Assembly: GCA_018296165.2 (NCBI GenBank)
Contig: JACKQL020000108.1
Location: 62,001 to 126,000 of the forward strand
Reading direction: 5' to 3'
DNA: 64,000 bases
Source: Termitomyces sp. T153
Taxonomy: Eukaryota > Basidiomycota > Agaricomycetes > Agaricales > Lyophyllaceae
How positions within the stretch are numbered: position 1 is the first letter of the stretch; the number at the start of each line of letters is the position of its first letter. Of this stretch, positions 48,511 to 59,997 are shown piece by piece. Under the pieces are notes generated by a model, which was not told where the DNA came from, made no database searches, and worked only from the letters and a program-made list of their open reading frames with translations. Made by a program: the position numbers and the translations under genes.

Positions 48511-48936
48511 CGGCTCCCAAAAATAAGTAATCCTTGGTTCGTAAGGCTTGAGACACTGGAGTTGTTGGATTATAAAGGTGTGGAGGTGTTAAGCAAAGAA
48601 GAGTTGAAGACCCTATTCAGGGAATGTGATGTTGACGTTGCAGAGTTCCCTACAGAACCTCTGGAGGGGGAATGGATTTAATCCAAGTCGGGGAGGAAGG
48701 AGGATCGTCACCAGGGTTACCCGGGGCTCCGGGCATGTAGTCATTCGGAGAAGAAAATAAATTAGTGTGCTAACGCAATGAATCTTGTTACTTCAATCAC
48801 TGCTTGGTGAGTCTGGGTGGCAGTAGGATGGTGGTGGTACTTGGAGCAAGAAGCGCCGATCGTCACGGCTTACGCACTATGTTCTTTCTTAGAACAAAAG
48901 ATAAGATTAGTTGTGTGACTATCACCTGGAGATAAT

Positions 48937-49019
48937 TCATAAACGGGGAATCGAAGTCTCCATCCGATTTCGAATGGAACATCGATGAGAGGTGGCAATA
49001 AGTATTACACCATCTCCGA
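48937..49019 (-). tRNA. tRNA-Glu(CTC)-like sequence, probably a pseudogene
   Basis: The - strand shows an A-box-like TGGTGTAATACTT, an anticodon region CCTCTCA with a CTC triplet, and a B box TTCGATTCCCC. It shares CTCTCAYCGA and TTCCAYTCGAA with the copy at 49177-49270, in an intron-like position after the anticodon. Acceptor ends do not pair well. Confidence 0.45.
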
Positions 49020-49176
49020 TCCGATTATTGAATAACTAACCCAGCGCATACACTAGTAAGATCTGTATCAATGGCATTATCCTTGGGTTTATCAAGGGCA
49101 AGAGCTCATGGTTGTTTTTAGGAGAAAAGACAAAGTGTTGTCAACAGCAAAATTCGGAATGTGGGACCTAGGTGAT

Positions 49177-49270
49177 TCGGATACAGGGAATCGAACCCCG
49201 AGCTGCTGTGGCCAAACTTCGAGTGGAATTCGGTGAGAGGCGGCAACGTTAGCCATTACACCATATCTGA
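49177..49270 (-). tRNA. tRNA-Glu(CTC)-like sequence with intron-like insert
   Basis: Read on the - strand: acceptor arm TCAGATA...TATCCGA (one mismatch), A box TGGTGTAATGG, anticodon stem/loop GCCGCCTCTCAC with a CTC anticodon, an insert of about 25 nt right after the loop, a 3' stem GCAGC (one mismatch), and a perfect B box GGTTCGATTCC. The variable loop is too short for a healthy tRNA, so it may be a pseudogene, or a spliced tRNA with different edges. Confidence 0.5.
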
Positions 49271-49811
49271 TGTACTACATGCGCACTGCATTCCATTTGG
49301 AGAGACAATCCTTGTCGTTGCTACTGTCAGACTGATGGACTACTATAGGAAGAACTTGTGGGGGTTGCAATATCAAGTCTTGGGCCAGTAGCCACACATA
49401 TCGATAGAATTTGCTTGCTTAATTGATGGGAGGTGGTATTGGTAAACAAACCAAGGATAAGTTCGGATGAAAGGTACAGGTGAGAGAGACAAAAGTCTCA
49501 GTCAGTTGTGCCCAGAGTGAAAGACTAAAACAGGGAGTACAGTCAATAGTGCGTTTTCATCTGCCACCAGATTAACAGAAACGGCTATTGATGGATCGGA
49601 CAGGATGCCGGTATGATGCACCCTGTTTCCCAGTCATAATCGATGTAATCAGTGGTTGTTCAACACCTGATGCTGGCAGGATGATATAACATCTCCTGTC
49701 ATGACAGGATAAGCCTGATATAACCACAGTTGTAATTACAGCGCTGCTTGTTACATCAATCACGTGTGATAATTGTCAACAGCATCAAATGTTGAACCGG
49801 ACAAAAAGAAA

Positions 49812-49899
49812 TCAACCAAAGAGAATTGAACCAACAACCTTAATACTAATGGACATAATTGGAAGAAAGACACAATACAACCATTGAACTAACAAGCTC
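49812..49899 (-). other. Degenerate tRNA-like segment
   Basis: A-box-like TGTTAGTTCAATGG and B-box-like GGTTCAATTC lie about 55 nt apart on the - strand. The arms do not pair. CpG is absent from the B box, as expected if TTCGA decayed to TTCAA. Confidence 0.35.
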
Positions 49900-49954
49900 A
49901 ATAATAGATTCAACACATTAAGGCCTATGTACTCATGAGGCCTGCCTGTTGAGC

Positions 49955-50065
49955 ACATGGTTAGCCTGGTTAGAGTTCAGTTAGAGTTACAGTTAGGGAG
50001 TTAGTGGTTTGGTTAGGTTCTGTTAAGGTTCTGTTAAGGTTTTGTTAACATGCTTAGGGTTCCAG
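49955..50065 (+). repeat. Degenerate TTAGGG/GTTAAG-like tract
   Basis: A run of GTTAG-, GTTAGGG-, GTTAGG- and GTTAAGG-like units resembles decayed fungal telomeric (TTAGGG)n repeats or a simple G/T-rich minisatellite. Confidence 0.4.
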
Positions 50066-50122
50066 GGATATTTTGAAGGGGAGCTTGCTCCCCTTATCAC
50101 AACAAGTTTGCATTGTAACTAA

Positions 50123-50202
50123 GGCTCTGTGGTCAACTGGTTATGGTTGTATCAATTGTTGTTTTTGGGATAGTGGTCACAGGTTTGATTCTCCCAATTG
50201 GC
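50123..50202 (+). other. tRNA-like segment with a CpG-less B box
   Basis: A-box-like TGTGGTCAACTGG is followed 40 nt later by GGTTTGATTCTCC, i.e. a B box with TTTGA in place of TTCGA. It could be the head of a tRNA-derived SINE or a deaminated tRNA pseudogene. Arms do not pair well. Confidence 0.35.
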
Positions 50203-50247
50203 AAAATATTTGACTGAAAATTGGTGATGCTGTAGTTACAATGCTAG

Positions 50248-50700
50248 TTATATTATGACTATGCTGTAAGTACAGGCTGTTGTTATAATAAATGGATGGT
50301 ATAGCCTGTGTTCAACTGAATCTGTTGTGATCAACACGTTATGGATCCCAAAATCACCGTGATCCAATACCATGCAATAAAACGAGGACTCTTCATCGTC
50401 AGCAGGCAATATGTGAGGAACAAGGCACAATAGAGATTCTTTGGCTTTGGTGGCAATGGGACCATTATCGTCCTCCCACCCGATCATGTCACTTACATTC
50501 CCAATAGTTGCTTCGATCTTAGATATGAGTATGGCTAACCAGAACTCTCGTGTAGGAGCAATGGGGGCTGGGAGAGACTTGGCTTGTGTTCAAAGAGGTG
50601 GTCAAGGAACCATTCAGCGGCAAAGTCCAATGGGGAGTTGAACTCGAATAGCAAAGCGCAGATATTGGCTGCTTTCTAACACCAAGAGAATCAGCGCAGC
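50248..50700 (-). pseudogene. Fragment of an aminoglycoside-phosphotransferase-fold protein
   Basis: The - strand encodes LPADDEESSFYCMVLDHGDFGIHNVLITTDS, containing the H-G-D-x-x-x-x-N catalytic loop of the APH/choline-kinase fold, in the form seen in the many basidiomycete APH-like proteins. Upstream in other frames are FAAEWFLDHLF and similar family-like bits separated by stops. N- and C-terminal lobes are missing. Confidence 0.6.
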
Positions 50701-50977
50701 AATGAAATGAATTGCTGATACACATGCAATCATCCTGGCTAAGGTCAGACCCATACATTATTCTGACCCTTTGCCTTCTAGAACAAAAGCAGTCAACGGC
50801 CTAGGATATCCTGGGGGACTTTCTGTCTGGTGTCCACGTGCTGCACCGGGACATGATGATCAAGCACATGAGATGCCAAAATATGTGGCTCAGAACTCAA
50901 AAGCCTATATGCTACTGCCTCCATCCGTTACTTGTTTATGGAACGGAAAACCACAGAAACTGGGCATGTTGACATCA

Positions 50978-51334
50978 TCACAAGCCAACCGTGCCACACT
51001 GTCGGGTAGTTATTGATATAGAGGATAAGGCAGATCCAGAGCTCATGAATTTGACGAGTTGGTTCCCTAATTCCAAACTGAAGTTGGCAGTAATTCTAAG
51101 TCTCGTAAGGGAGGGAAACACAGGTGATGGAAGGGCCGAAGGGATACTCTGAGGAGACGTGGGAGAAAAATCAAAGCTTCTCAAGGTAGGGCGCTGAGCA
51201 ATCAGGCTTATTTTGTCATGACAGGGGATGTTATATAAAGATCTCTGAATGGTCAAATACTTTCCAGACGAGTGGCCTTCCATGCCAGATGGAAGCGACT
51301 TTGAAGGTGAGCACTTGCTTACACTGGTTCGCAA
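50978..51334 (-). pseudogene. Possible F-box/LRR-type protein fragment
   Basis: The - strand frame reads LRSFDFSPTSPQSIPSALPSPVFPSLTRLRI, like the leucine-rich part of agaricomycete F-box proteins. No F-box is visible. It lies head-to-head with similar relics on the + strand. Confidence 0.4.
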
Positions 51335-51530
51335 TGGCCAGAGTCCATTTCAAGGAGTATGGAGCGTGAACTTGTTAATCCGAGAGATTGAAGACAACCT
51401 CGGTGCTACTGTAGTTGACATTCCCGTCGTTTCTTGAAGCTCCAATTACTATGTAAGTGCCATTCTACTGATCAGTTCAATGAGTTGAAACTCGCAATGG
51501 TTCAGGGCTTTCAGATCAAGCTGTCAAATT
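51310..51530 (+). pseudogene. Fragment of an APH-like protein N-lobe
   Basis: The + strand reads VWSVNLLIREIEDNLGATVVDIPVVS, a stop, SSNYY and, after a putative intron, GFQIKLSN. This matches the N-lobe block common in basidiomycete APH-like proteins (a helix followed by the strand carrying NYYGFxIKLS). The TGA stop before SSNYY shows that it is broken. Confidence 0.55.
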
Positions 51531-51539
51531 TGATGAGAC

Positions 51540-52161
51540 ATTTCCAGATACTAGGGTCGACATCTCCAAGTGGTCAGAGCTTCTTGTTGCCATGAAAGAA
51601 ACTTGCTGTACAAGGTCTCTAGAACACCTTTATATCAGCAATTATTATAAACTCAAACTTGGTACAGAAGCGCCAGTTGCATCGCCAGGGCTGCAGATTC
51701 ATAGTGATCAGTTGAAGTGCTTGTTTCCGTTTGCCAATCTGACAGAGCTTGGCCTGTCAATCTATCATGGCTTTGATTTCAACAATGACCTTATTCAAGA
51801 AATGGCTATTGCATGGCCCAAGCTTCAGATCTCCCGTCTTGCATCAGCATGCAAGCCTCCATCTGAACTCATGCCACCACTCACCTTATCAAGTCTCATA
51901 CTCTTTGCACAATATTCTTGCTGCTTATCACTCCTGGCTATCACAATCCACACATGCATGGTCCTTAATACGACAAATGCAGTCAAAATTTCCAACCATA
52001 CTTTACACACTTTGGACATTGGATTGTCGCTCATCATGTCTGTTGTTGTTAAACAAGTAGCAGCCTTTTTGTTGGACTTCTTCCTGAACTTAACAAAGAT
52101 ACTCAATCACTGCAGGAATTTGAATGTATCCCATGTACAATTTGGTGACAGGGTTTCCTAG
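51540..52161 (+). pseudogene. F-box/LRR-type protein fragment
   Basis: An open frame contains SLEHLYISNY, LFPFANLTELGLSIYHGFDFNNDLIQEMAIAWPKLQ and HTLHTLDIGLS, the leucine-rich periodic pattern of large agaricomycete F-box families. The F-box end is missing and the start lies in the adjacent APH-like relic, so this is a truncated or fused remnant. Confidence 0.6.
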
Positions 52162-54084
52162 GCTTTGGGGTAAGCTTTGTAGTTTGCTACATGGGCTAGA
52201 ACATGAATTAGGTTATGCTTTGCAAATACTTTCCAATGAGGCACTAAAACGTCAGTAATTACAACAAAAGACTGAAAATCAAGAAGTTGTGCTGGTCTTC
52301 ATATCTCGGGTACTTAGAGCCTTTAATTGTCAAAATTCTTCCCACACCTTGGAAAATGTTTTTGTGAGGATCTAGACCATGCACCAGGCTCTATCCAAAC
52401 TTTCATATGGTGGGTGTTCATTGTGTTGATGAGCCTGCGACAAGACCACCATGCCAGGTTTCTTGTGATTGTTCATGTTGGACCACTCCCAGTAACAAAT
52501 GACAGATATATGCCATTGAAGAAATGTGCTGTAAATAATTGTATTATGGTGGGGATGTTGTAGATGTCTGTAGATCAATAGTATCGAACTCTGCTTTCAC
52601 ACTCTACTGCTGGCCAAAAGGTTTTCAGCTGTAGCATCTCCATTATAAACTACACATCTGATCTCCTCCACAGCGCAGATGACTTGGCTTAAGCTCAGAT
52701 GGATATTCAAGGTGACTCATGTAGTCATATGTATGCCTCATCGATGTTTAATAACTTCACCTCTGAAATATTCAACATCAATAATGAGATGGTGTCAAAA
52801 CATTGATTCAAGTTCAATGTCGGAAATTGGATTGAACTTTGGCATGAACGACAAATTCATGACATTTGTGCTATTTTCCATGAGTAGTAAGTAATCTGAA
52901 TAAGAATGAATAAAAGTTTATTCACTCATTCCACCTGAAGGCAATGTATCCCATGCTCATTGCACTTTTCTGAGTTCATGGGCCAAGTCAGATATTAGAT
53001 GAGACATGGGTGGCCGATGTCACAGGTGAATTTGGTGGCTTAACACAACTTGTCGAAGACTGTTATGAGGAGACTCATCATTATGGTAGTGGTGTTTCCC
53101 TGGCGCTCACTTATGCCTAGACTGATTTCCTTCCTTGGATCCAGAGTGTTACATTTCCGATATGACAAGCTCCCAATTGCTACTATATAGTACTTTGCAG
53201 CCACATGCACAATTGCTCAATAATGTTTACTTTTTTTGATTAGGAAGCCCTCAGTTCTACTGAGGGTGTGTTACTTATTTTATGTTCTTGATACTCTTAC
53301 TTATCAGATGTGATTCTTACTTAGTTCTACAGGTTAATATGAGTTCTATTTACCAAACTGAGGATCATGATCCTTACTTAGTTCTACAAAGACTCACACT
53401 TCAATAGGGGCAATTCAAATTGAACTCTATTTTTGCCTCTGTGTTCCATGTAAAACTCATTTGAGCAACATACAGATACAGGGATCTGCAACTTCAAGCC
53501 TGTCACATGTCACTGAAGTAGGAGATGTGGGCTACTGTAGTGTTCAACAAGAGACCAAATTTCATCAAACACAAGTCTCTTCTGTATGATGGAGACACTC
53601 TAGACATTTAAGATGGCATCATTAAATTACAAGGCTGGAGAGGTTTTTTGGTAATAAAGTTAAATGACTTCTGAATACCTAAAGCATCTACAACATAAGT
53701 CCAGAATAAGCCACACATTGTTTACAAGAAGCATCCCAAGTTCAAATAAAGTTGCAGTTACTTGGTTTGCTTATGCTCTTCCAGGTCAGTCAGTCTGATA
53801 CTTCTGCTCCTAGAGCAATCAGAACATGCTCTTTTATGATATTGACTGAATACAAGAAGGCTGTTTACTATCTGTTCTGCAAACTGACAACCCTTGAGTA
53901 CCATCCATTTCTCTGGCCTATGTCACTTTGGACTGCAGCTGTGCTCTTAGCAATGACAAAGCAATCCTATAGAGAAGATATGGCTTCTCCCTCTTTGCCA
54001 CAATGCTATGCTGCACCTTCCTCTAAAGTCTCCTTAGAGCCACATCCATCTCTATGACCTAACCTAGACCCTTCATCACAAGAA
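52162..54084. other. No supported gene; entry to the CpG-free zone
   Basis: CpG is sparse from about 52.2 kb and essentially absent from 53.2 kb. Short ORFs have no known domain. A short direct repeat (core TTACTTAGTTCTACA) occurs at about 53318 and 53375. Confidence 0.5.
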
Positions 54085-55461
54085 ACAAATGCAAAACTGA
54101 ATTTTGTGGTCATGAAGTTTGGTGGAACTTGCATTACCAAAGACCTATCAAAGATTGTTGAGACCATCATACTGTCAGTCCTTTTCTCTAATGCACTGAG
54201 GGTCTCTCATACTCATGTACAGAGTGCAGTATATCTATCTGCAACACACATGTACTACTCTTGGTATGCTCAGTGCAGTCTTTTACTTTGAAAAGAGAAG
54301 GTACAAGGCTGCTGTGCATCCTCCATCTTTTAATGCCAACATCTTGCAAAAGTCCCAAATTGCACTGCCCTGAATACTCCCTCACCAACACCTCAGTCTG
54401 ACTTGCCTGTTATATCTTTCATTTAAGAGCTGAATCAGTCTTTTCCTTGGACAATTGTTAACACAATATTTGAACACCACTGTATTGGCACAAGGCACAT
54501 TCTCTGCATGGCATGCCATTATGACTCTGAGAATATTCTCACTCAGCTGGAGAAAGACTTGTGAGATGATTGTAATCATGCCTCAGGATATCAACAGCAG
54601 TGCAGGTACAGCCTATTGAGTAGCCTCACACTGTCATACAAAATTATCTAATTGTTTCAAGATACTCAGATCTCAAATCAAATATGAGACAGAATCTTTT
54701 GTGTAGGAGAGCTTATGGCATGTTGTACTGTTGTCTCCACCTACAGTTGTGTGTATGTACCCACTCTATATATCATATTGATGAGTATGTAATAACCCTA
54801 CAGAATATCCCAGCCCAGTTGACCTTACTGATGTGGACATCCTCAGCACTCTGCCAGTGGTGCCTGACTGAGCATTCTTTGACTCTCTTTATGGATGAAA
54901 ACAAATCACAAGCTGACATTGGTGTTCTCTTCTGCCTCATGTGAAGCAAGTCCTGTACTTGTTGCTACAGGTTTGTACACTCTTGTCTATTTCCCCTGAG
55001 GATTCATATTATCTTGCTCCAAGATTTTTTAGCCAAGTTCTCAGTTCTCTCCTCAATCTGGAACAGGGTACACTGATCTGTGTGCTACACTCTGTGCAAG
55101 AGCCATTGGAGTGCATGAGCTCCAGATATGGAAGGAAGTATGTTTGCTTTCTTTGTCTATAGAAGTAATTCATCTCACTTCTTCCTCTGAATCCTTCAGG
55201 TTAATGGGATAATTAGTGCAGACCCAAGAAATTTTATGAATGCTTGCCTTCTACCTGAAATTATATCTGCTGTAAGCTTTTGTTGACCTTTGTGTGACTT
55301 CTGTTTTTGATGTTTGTACTTCTGTAACCAGTGAAAGTCTTGATGGCTCTGAAGTTACCCATAACTGCACAATAGACCAGGCCATTTGTGCCAAGATACC
55401 TGTCATAGCCAGAAATGTAGTTAATCCCACTGGTGCTAGTACTAGTTTTGAGACTACCTAG
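54085..55461 (+). pseudogene. CpG-free aspartate kinase (HOM3-like) pseudogene
   Basis: Blocks of fungal aspartokinase occur in order on the + strand but in different frames: FVVMKFGGTCITKDLSKIVETIIL (the KFGGTS nucleotide-binding motif, here GGTC), GYTDLCATLCARAIGVHELQIWKEV, NGIISADPRNFMNACLLPEI, and GSEVTHNCTIDQAICAKIPVIARNVVNPTG. In intact enzymes these read KFGGTS, GYTDLCAAL...WKEVDGI, TADPRKVPTARLL and GSEVIHPFTMEQ. Between them are frameshifts and stops, and the regulatory ACT domains are not visible. Aspartokinase phosphorylates aspartate in the first step to threonine/methionine. The fragment is probably a decayed copy of a host gene; the functional gene should be elsewhere. Confidence 0.8.
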
Positions 55462-57726
55462 TTGGGGCTCTGAGCAATCAGCAAAGCTGTACAGATTTTC
55501 ATCTGTTCAGGCTTGTACATTCACAAGAGCTTCTTTAATCATAAGTCAATAAATGAGTTATCTACAACTTATCTTCAATCAGAAGGAAGAACCTTTTATG
55601 TTCATTGAGATATTGAAGGCACTTACAGGAGCTTGTATTGATATTGTGAAGGCTTTGCATTGGTGCCAGGACAAAGGCATTGAGTTTGTGATATTGACTT
55701 CCACCACTTTAGAGGCAGCAAATTGGTCCATGATGCCTTGCTGAACTACCAACAATTGAAGCTTGCAAAATTTCACTATGTTATACATGTAAATCTGATT
55801 TTAAAAGAAGAGCTAGCACATACATCCCAGAAAGTGTGTCCAATGAGATTAGGTCTACCCATCCACCATCATCTTTGACAAGAGTGGTGAAGCTAGAAAA
55901 TTTTGTTGATACTTCCCAATCAAAGTGTCCACTATCTATGATAACACCATTGATGACTGTACCATGACCATTTATCCATATCAAGACTTCAACTGACTTA
56001 ATAAATCTTGGTTGCCAATTCCACAGCAATATTTGCAACAAGGTCTAGAGGCCAAGCAATAGTGCTACAAAGGAGATGAGAGCTTTAATAAAGATATCAT
56101 CTTCAGTCTTCATAGGAATCTATAGTTCCCAAACTAAAATGTTGAGCATCACAAAAGACATGTCTTCATGCTTCTATAATCTTCCAAACAATCAACATGC
56201 CACCATGAAATGTAAAAAGGAAGATGCACAGTGCTTTTGTTGGGATGAACATCCCATCCCATAAGCCTATGACCATGATTGAAAAACCTGCTACCTCAAC
56301 ACATTTGATGTCACAATCTGTAATCCCAAGTTCTGGCTGTCTATCTTCTGAATGGATAGTGATGGAACAAGCTAGAAAAGTTACACTTATAGCCCCATAT
56401 AAATACAACATGACAAATTGAATATACAAGTAAAGGTGTACCAATGTAATTTTCAAAATGACTATGGGAGGCTCCAAGCCAGACATAGTATGACATGCTG
56501 AGCTGTTTGTATTGTACAGCTGCTGTAAGATCACTTGCTCTAGCCCAGAACAACCTCAAGGGAAGCTAGCATATGTTATGCATCACAAAGGCTGAACAAC
56601 AATGAAACTGTAAGAGTACTTATTAACAGAAAAAATTTCCTGTAATTTCAATTGGAAAAGAGTTGTACTCATGTCATGTATAGGATCTTTCACAGATTGT
56701 GCAGCAACAACTCAATTCTTTCTGGTGGTGACCTTTGGCTTGTTGTCATGAAGTAGTAACAATGATGCCAAAATAAGTACAAGTGCTTTACATTGACAAT
56801 AGCCACCTAAACCACACACCTGGTTTCACTCTTGCCACTATCCCATATGCTCCTCATTGGATACCTACAATGGCAATCACCTCCCCTGCATGTCCAGACC
56901 CAATTCCTCTAACCACATCTAGCCTCACATCCCCTTCAACCCACTTCACCATCACTAGATCTAGGACTGCTGATGCAGTGGTTTATGCCTGAAACAAGGA
57001 AGAGGTGGTAGAATTTGCCCATGAATAATGTGGAAAGGGCAAGGGTATGGGATATAAGGTTATATGTGCATTTGGAGCTACTAGATGAAATTAACTGGGA
57101 AAGATACACACTTCTCACAACCTCTACCTGCTTCTTTGTTAAGTACCCTTCCTCATCCTGTCCTCATAAATGAGCACCTTGGGGCAGTCTGGCAACACTG
57201 GTGGCAGGTGGGAAAAACTTTGTACAAGACAAGACATACAGGCAGTGATGACAAGAGGCTGTATCAAGTTGCTAATAACATAGCAAGTGAATCATTGCAG
57301 TGTACATACCAAAAATGATTTTTTATAGATGGGAGGACAAAGTCCATACAATGATATTTACAATGAAATGGCTAGTGGATGCAAGAAAACACTGCTGCAG
57401 GCATGTGTAAGGCTGTTAGTAGGAATCAAAGGTAGAGGGGTAATCCTATGTATCTTGAGAGAAGTGAATGATAGTGGTCACCCAAGCTACAAACACAATA
57501 TTTGCAGGCTTGTATGATGATGTGGTGTGTTATAGACATGCCCCATATGAAGAGACTATGTTTGAGAGGGCTTTTGACACTAATAAAGTTGTTTTAGATC
57601 AAATTGAGGGCAAGAAAGTGGGTGTATAGCCTGCAATGATATATCATAGTACTGGGCTGTTGGAGCAGAGAAGATGCTGCTGACAACTGCATAGGATATG
57701 TATAATGTGAGTAAAGATAATAATCT
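55462..57726. other. Uncharacterised CpG-free stretch
   Basis: Protein-like but unassigned frames occur, for example on the - strand at 56041-55781 (WINGHGTVINGVIIDSGHF) and 56534-56166 (hydrophobic, GMFIPTKALCIFLFTFHGG), and on the + strand at 57329-57600 (HPSYKHNICRLV, PPYEETMFERAFDTNKVV). They may be transposon or captured-gene relics. No named family is recognised. Confidence 0.35.
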
Positions 57727-58005
57727 AATAGATTTGAGCTCACATTCTGGGTTTTTCAGTGCTTGGGTCTTCTAACACCTCTCAACATGTCCAACCCACA
57801 CTAAGTCCATTCAGTGCATGCTGGTCCTGTCCTGGTGTTGTGAAGAGCAAATGTTGGGAAGAAGGAATAAGGAAGCATCCCTTTATCCATGAGAAAGGTT
57901 GTTATTAAGTGCAGAATGCACCCAAAACAAGGCATGGAGGGGGGGATGATGACAAGAGATTAATAAGAGCAGTGTAAATAAAGAAATTCAATAAAATAAG
58001 TCATT
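57727..58005 (+). repeat. Left arm of a 280-nt inverted repeat (LTR-like)
   Basis: This segment matches the reverse complement of 62352-62645 over its whole length with roughly three quarters identity by eye; the shared core includes TTGGGTCTTC, CTCAACATGTCCAAC, GTGCAGAATGCA, ACAAGGCATG and GGGGGGATGATGA. It precedes the copia-like coding relics by about 480 nt and may be the remnant of a 5' LTR. Confidence 0.7.
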
Positions 58006-58479
58006 GTTGGACATGGTAGATGGGTAAAAGGGTAAGAGTAAGGGTAAGTGGCTGTGGTGGCAGAGCCAAAAAATCTGCCCAAGGCTCAGCAGCAGCAATG
58101 GAACCAAAAGAGCTGAGGCACTTGGGTGATGTTGACACAGAACTGATAAACCCATGTATTGGTTAAGTAGCAAGTGACTGCATACATTGTACATACTGTA
58201 GTTTCATTTTTTTGGCCAGCTTTACAAGTCCCACAAAATTGAAGTTTGTGAGGTAACAGCACCAACTGTGATGGAAGCCTGCCAGAGATGGCAAGGATCA
58301 TGGCACACTTAGAGTTTTTATGGTCAGAACTGGTGTAAGTCCTGGTATTTGTAAAAACTAATTAACTACTAGACAGCTCTAGATATATATATGTGTATTT
58401 AAGTGGTTGTCAGGTTAGATGATATGTAGGCAAAATATATGATTTGATTGGTGTAATTAAGATCCTTTTCTTCCCATAC

Positions 58480-59990
58480 AGCCTGAAGCTAACTTTAATT
58501 GGATTGTAGACTCAGGACCCACTTGCCACATGACCTCACATTTAAATTGGGTCTAAGATGATGCTTCCTATCACACTCCAGTCAGTTAGCTGATAATAGT
58601 ATTATTTATCAGTTGGGATTGGAACAGTTGTATTTTATCCAGTTGTAAATAGAAAGAAAATCTGGTTTTTAGAGTTTCACAGAGTCTTGCATGTTCCATG
58701 ACTTTAAATGATCTCTTGTTCTGTATATTTATTTGACTAGAAACAAAGGCTACAACATTCATATGACAAACAAGCCATGCATTTCTGGTTGAATGGAAAA
58801 GAGTTATTCTGTGCTACAATCAACTCCAATAATTCTGCTCATTTGGATGGTTGTACTGCACCAATTTTGGAGTCTGCTCATCTCACCAGTGCATTACCAC
58901 TTGATCTGACACTTTGGCATTGCAGATTTGCTCATCATAACTATGCTGATGTCAAAAAGATGATCAATAATGAGTTAGTAGTCAATTTGGACTTGAATTC
59001 TGCTGCAAAGCCTGATCTCATTTGTGAACCTTATTTGGCTAGCAAAATGTGCTCTAATCCTTTTCCTTTTTCCAGTAGTTTTGCATCTAAACCTTTAGAA
59101 TTGATCCACAGCAATGTACATGGCCCTCTTTCAGTCACTATAATGGGGGGCTATCATTATTGGATCACATTCATTAATAATTGCACAAGCTTTAAAGCTG
59201 CTATGGCTCTGAAGAAGAAAAGTGGAGCAAGTCCAAGCTGAATTAGATCTGGAGTCTGATCTTGTATCTGATCCAGAACAATTTGACCCTGGTTTTGAGG
59301 ATGTTCAATTTGCTAGAATGGCTACTTCTTTAGATTCCAGGATATTCAAGCCAGCTATGAAGTCTGTAGATGCTGAAAAGTGGTATCAAGCTGCAGTTAA
59401 TGAGTATATCTCATTTATGGCTAATGGGACTTGGGAAGAGTGTGACTTGCCTGAAGGCAAGAAAGCAATTGGCTGTGGATGGGTATGTTGCATTAAGCAC
59501 AATGCAGATGGCTCAATTGAGTGCTTTAAAGCTAGACTTGTTGCAAAAGGTTATGCACAATGTCCTGGCATTGACTATAATGAAGTTTTTGCACTAACAT
59601 TTTGACCTGCATCTTTGCACCTCATCCTTGTTATTGCTGGCATAGAGGACATGGAATTGCACTCTGTGGATGTCACTTCTGCTTTTCCCAATGGAGATCT
59701 GGAAGAAGATATCTATATGCTTCAACCAGGGGGGTTTCAGAATAGGAAGAAGGCACTCAGGCTCAAGAAGTCACTTTATAGTTCAACGCAAGCAGGCAGG
59801 CAGTGGAACAAGAAACTTCATGGAGCATTATCATCAATGGGCTCCAAAGAACTTGAATCTGACTACTCTATCTATTTTTATGTCAGAGGAGAAGTCAAGA
59901 TCATTGTGCTCATCTATATTGATGTCATTACACTTGCTTCAAAATCTACTGCTGCACTTGACTCTGCTGTTAGTGTTAGTGTTATCTAGA
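58480..59990 (+). mobile_element. Decayed Ty1/copia retrotransposon
   Basis: Pol blocks in copia order: aspartic protease NWIVDSGPTCHMTS at 58494-58545; GAG-pre-integrase/zinc region with WHCRFAHHN and CEPYLASKMC, then LELIHSNVHGPLS and GGYHYWITFINNCTSFKAA (integrase start) in the frame 58777-59220; after a deletion, the RVT_2 reverse transcriptase in two frames, 59222-59605 (SVDAEKWYQAAVNEYISFMANGTWEE, KARLVAKGYAQCPGIDYNEVFA) and 59615-59989 (LHSVDVTSAFPNGDLEEDIYMLQPGGF, RLKKSLYSSTQAGRQWNKKLH). The integrase core and RNase H are missing, gag is not visible, and the catalytic YxDD is IYIDVI, so it is dead. Confidence 0.9.
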
Positions 59991-59997
59991 GGATAGT

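Larger units (their letters stand above)
48511..50247. other. Gene-free stretch with tRNA-like and telomere-like sequences
   Basis: No protein gene is seen. It holds four tRNA-like segments and a degenerate TTAGGG-like stretch, listed separately. Confidence 0.5.

Noticed and set aside
55781..56534. Possible membrane-protein gene on the - strand
   Set aside because: Hydrophobic, protein-like fragments exist but with stops between them and no family recognised; left as an uncharacterised stretch.
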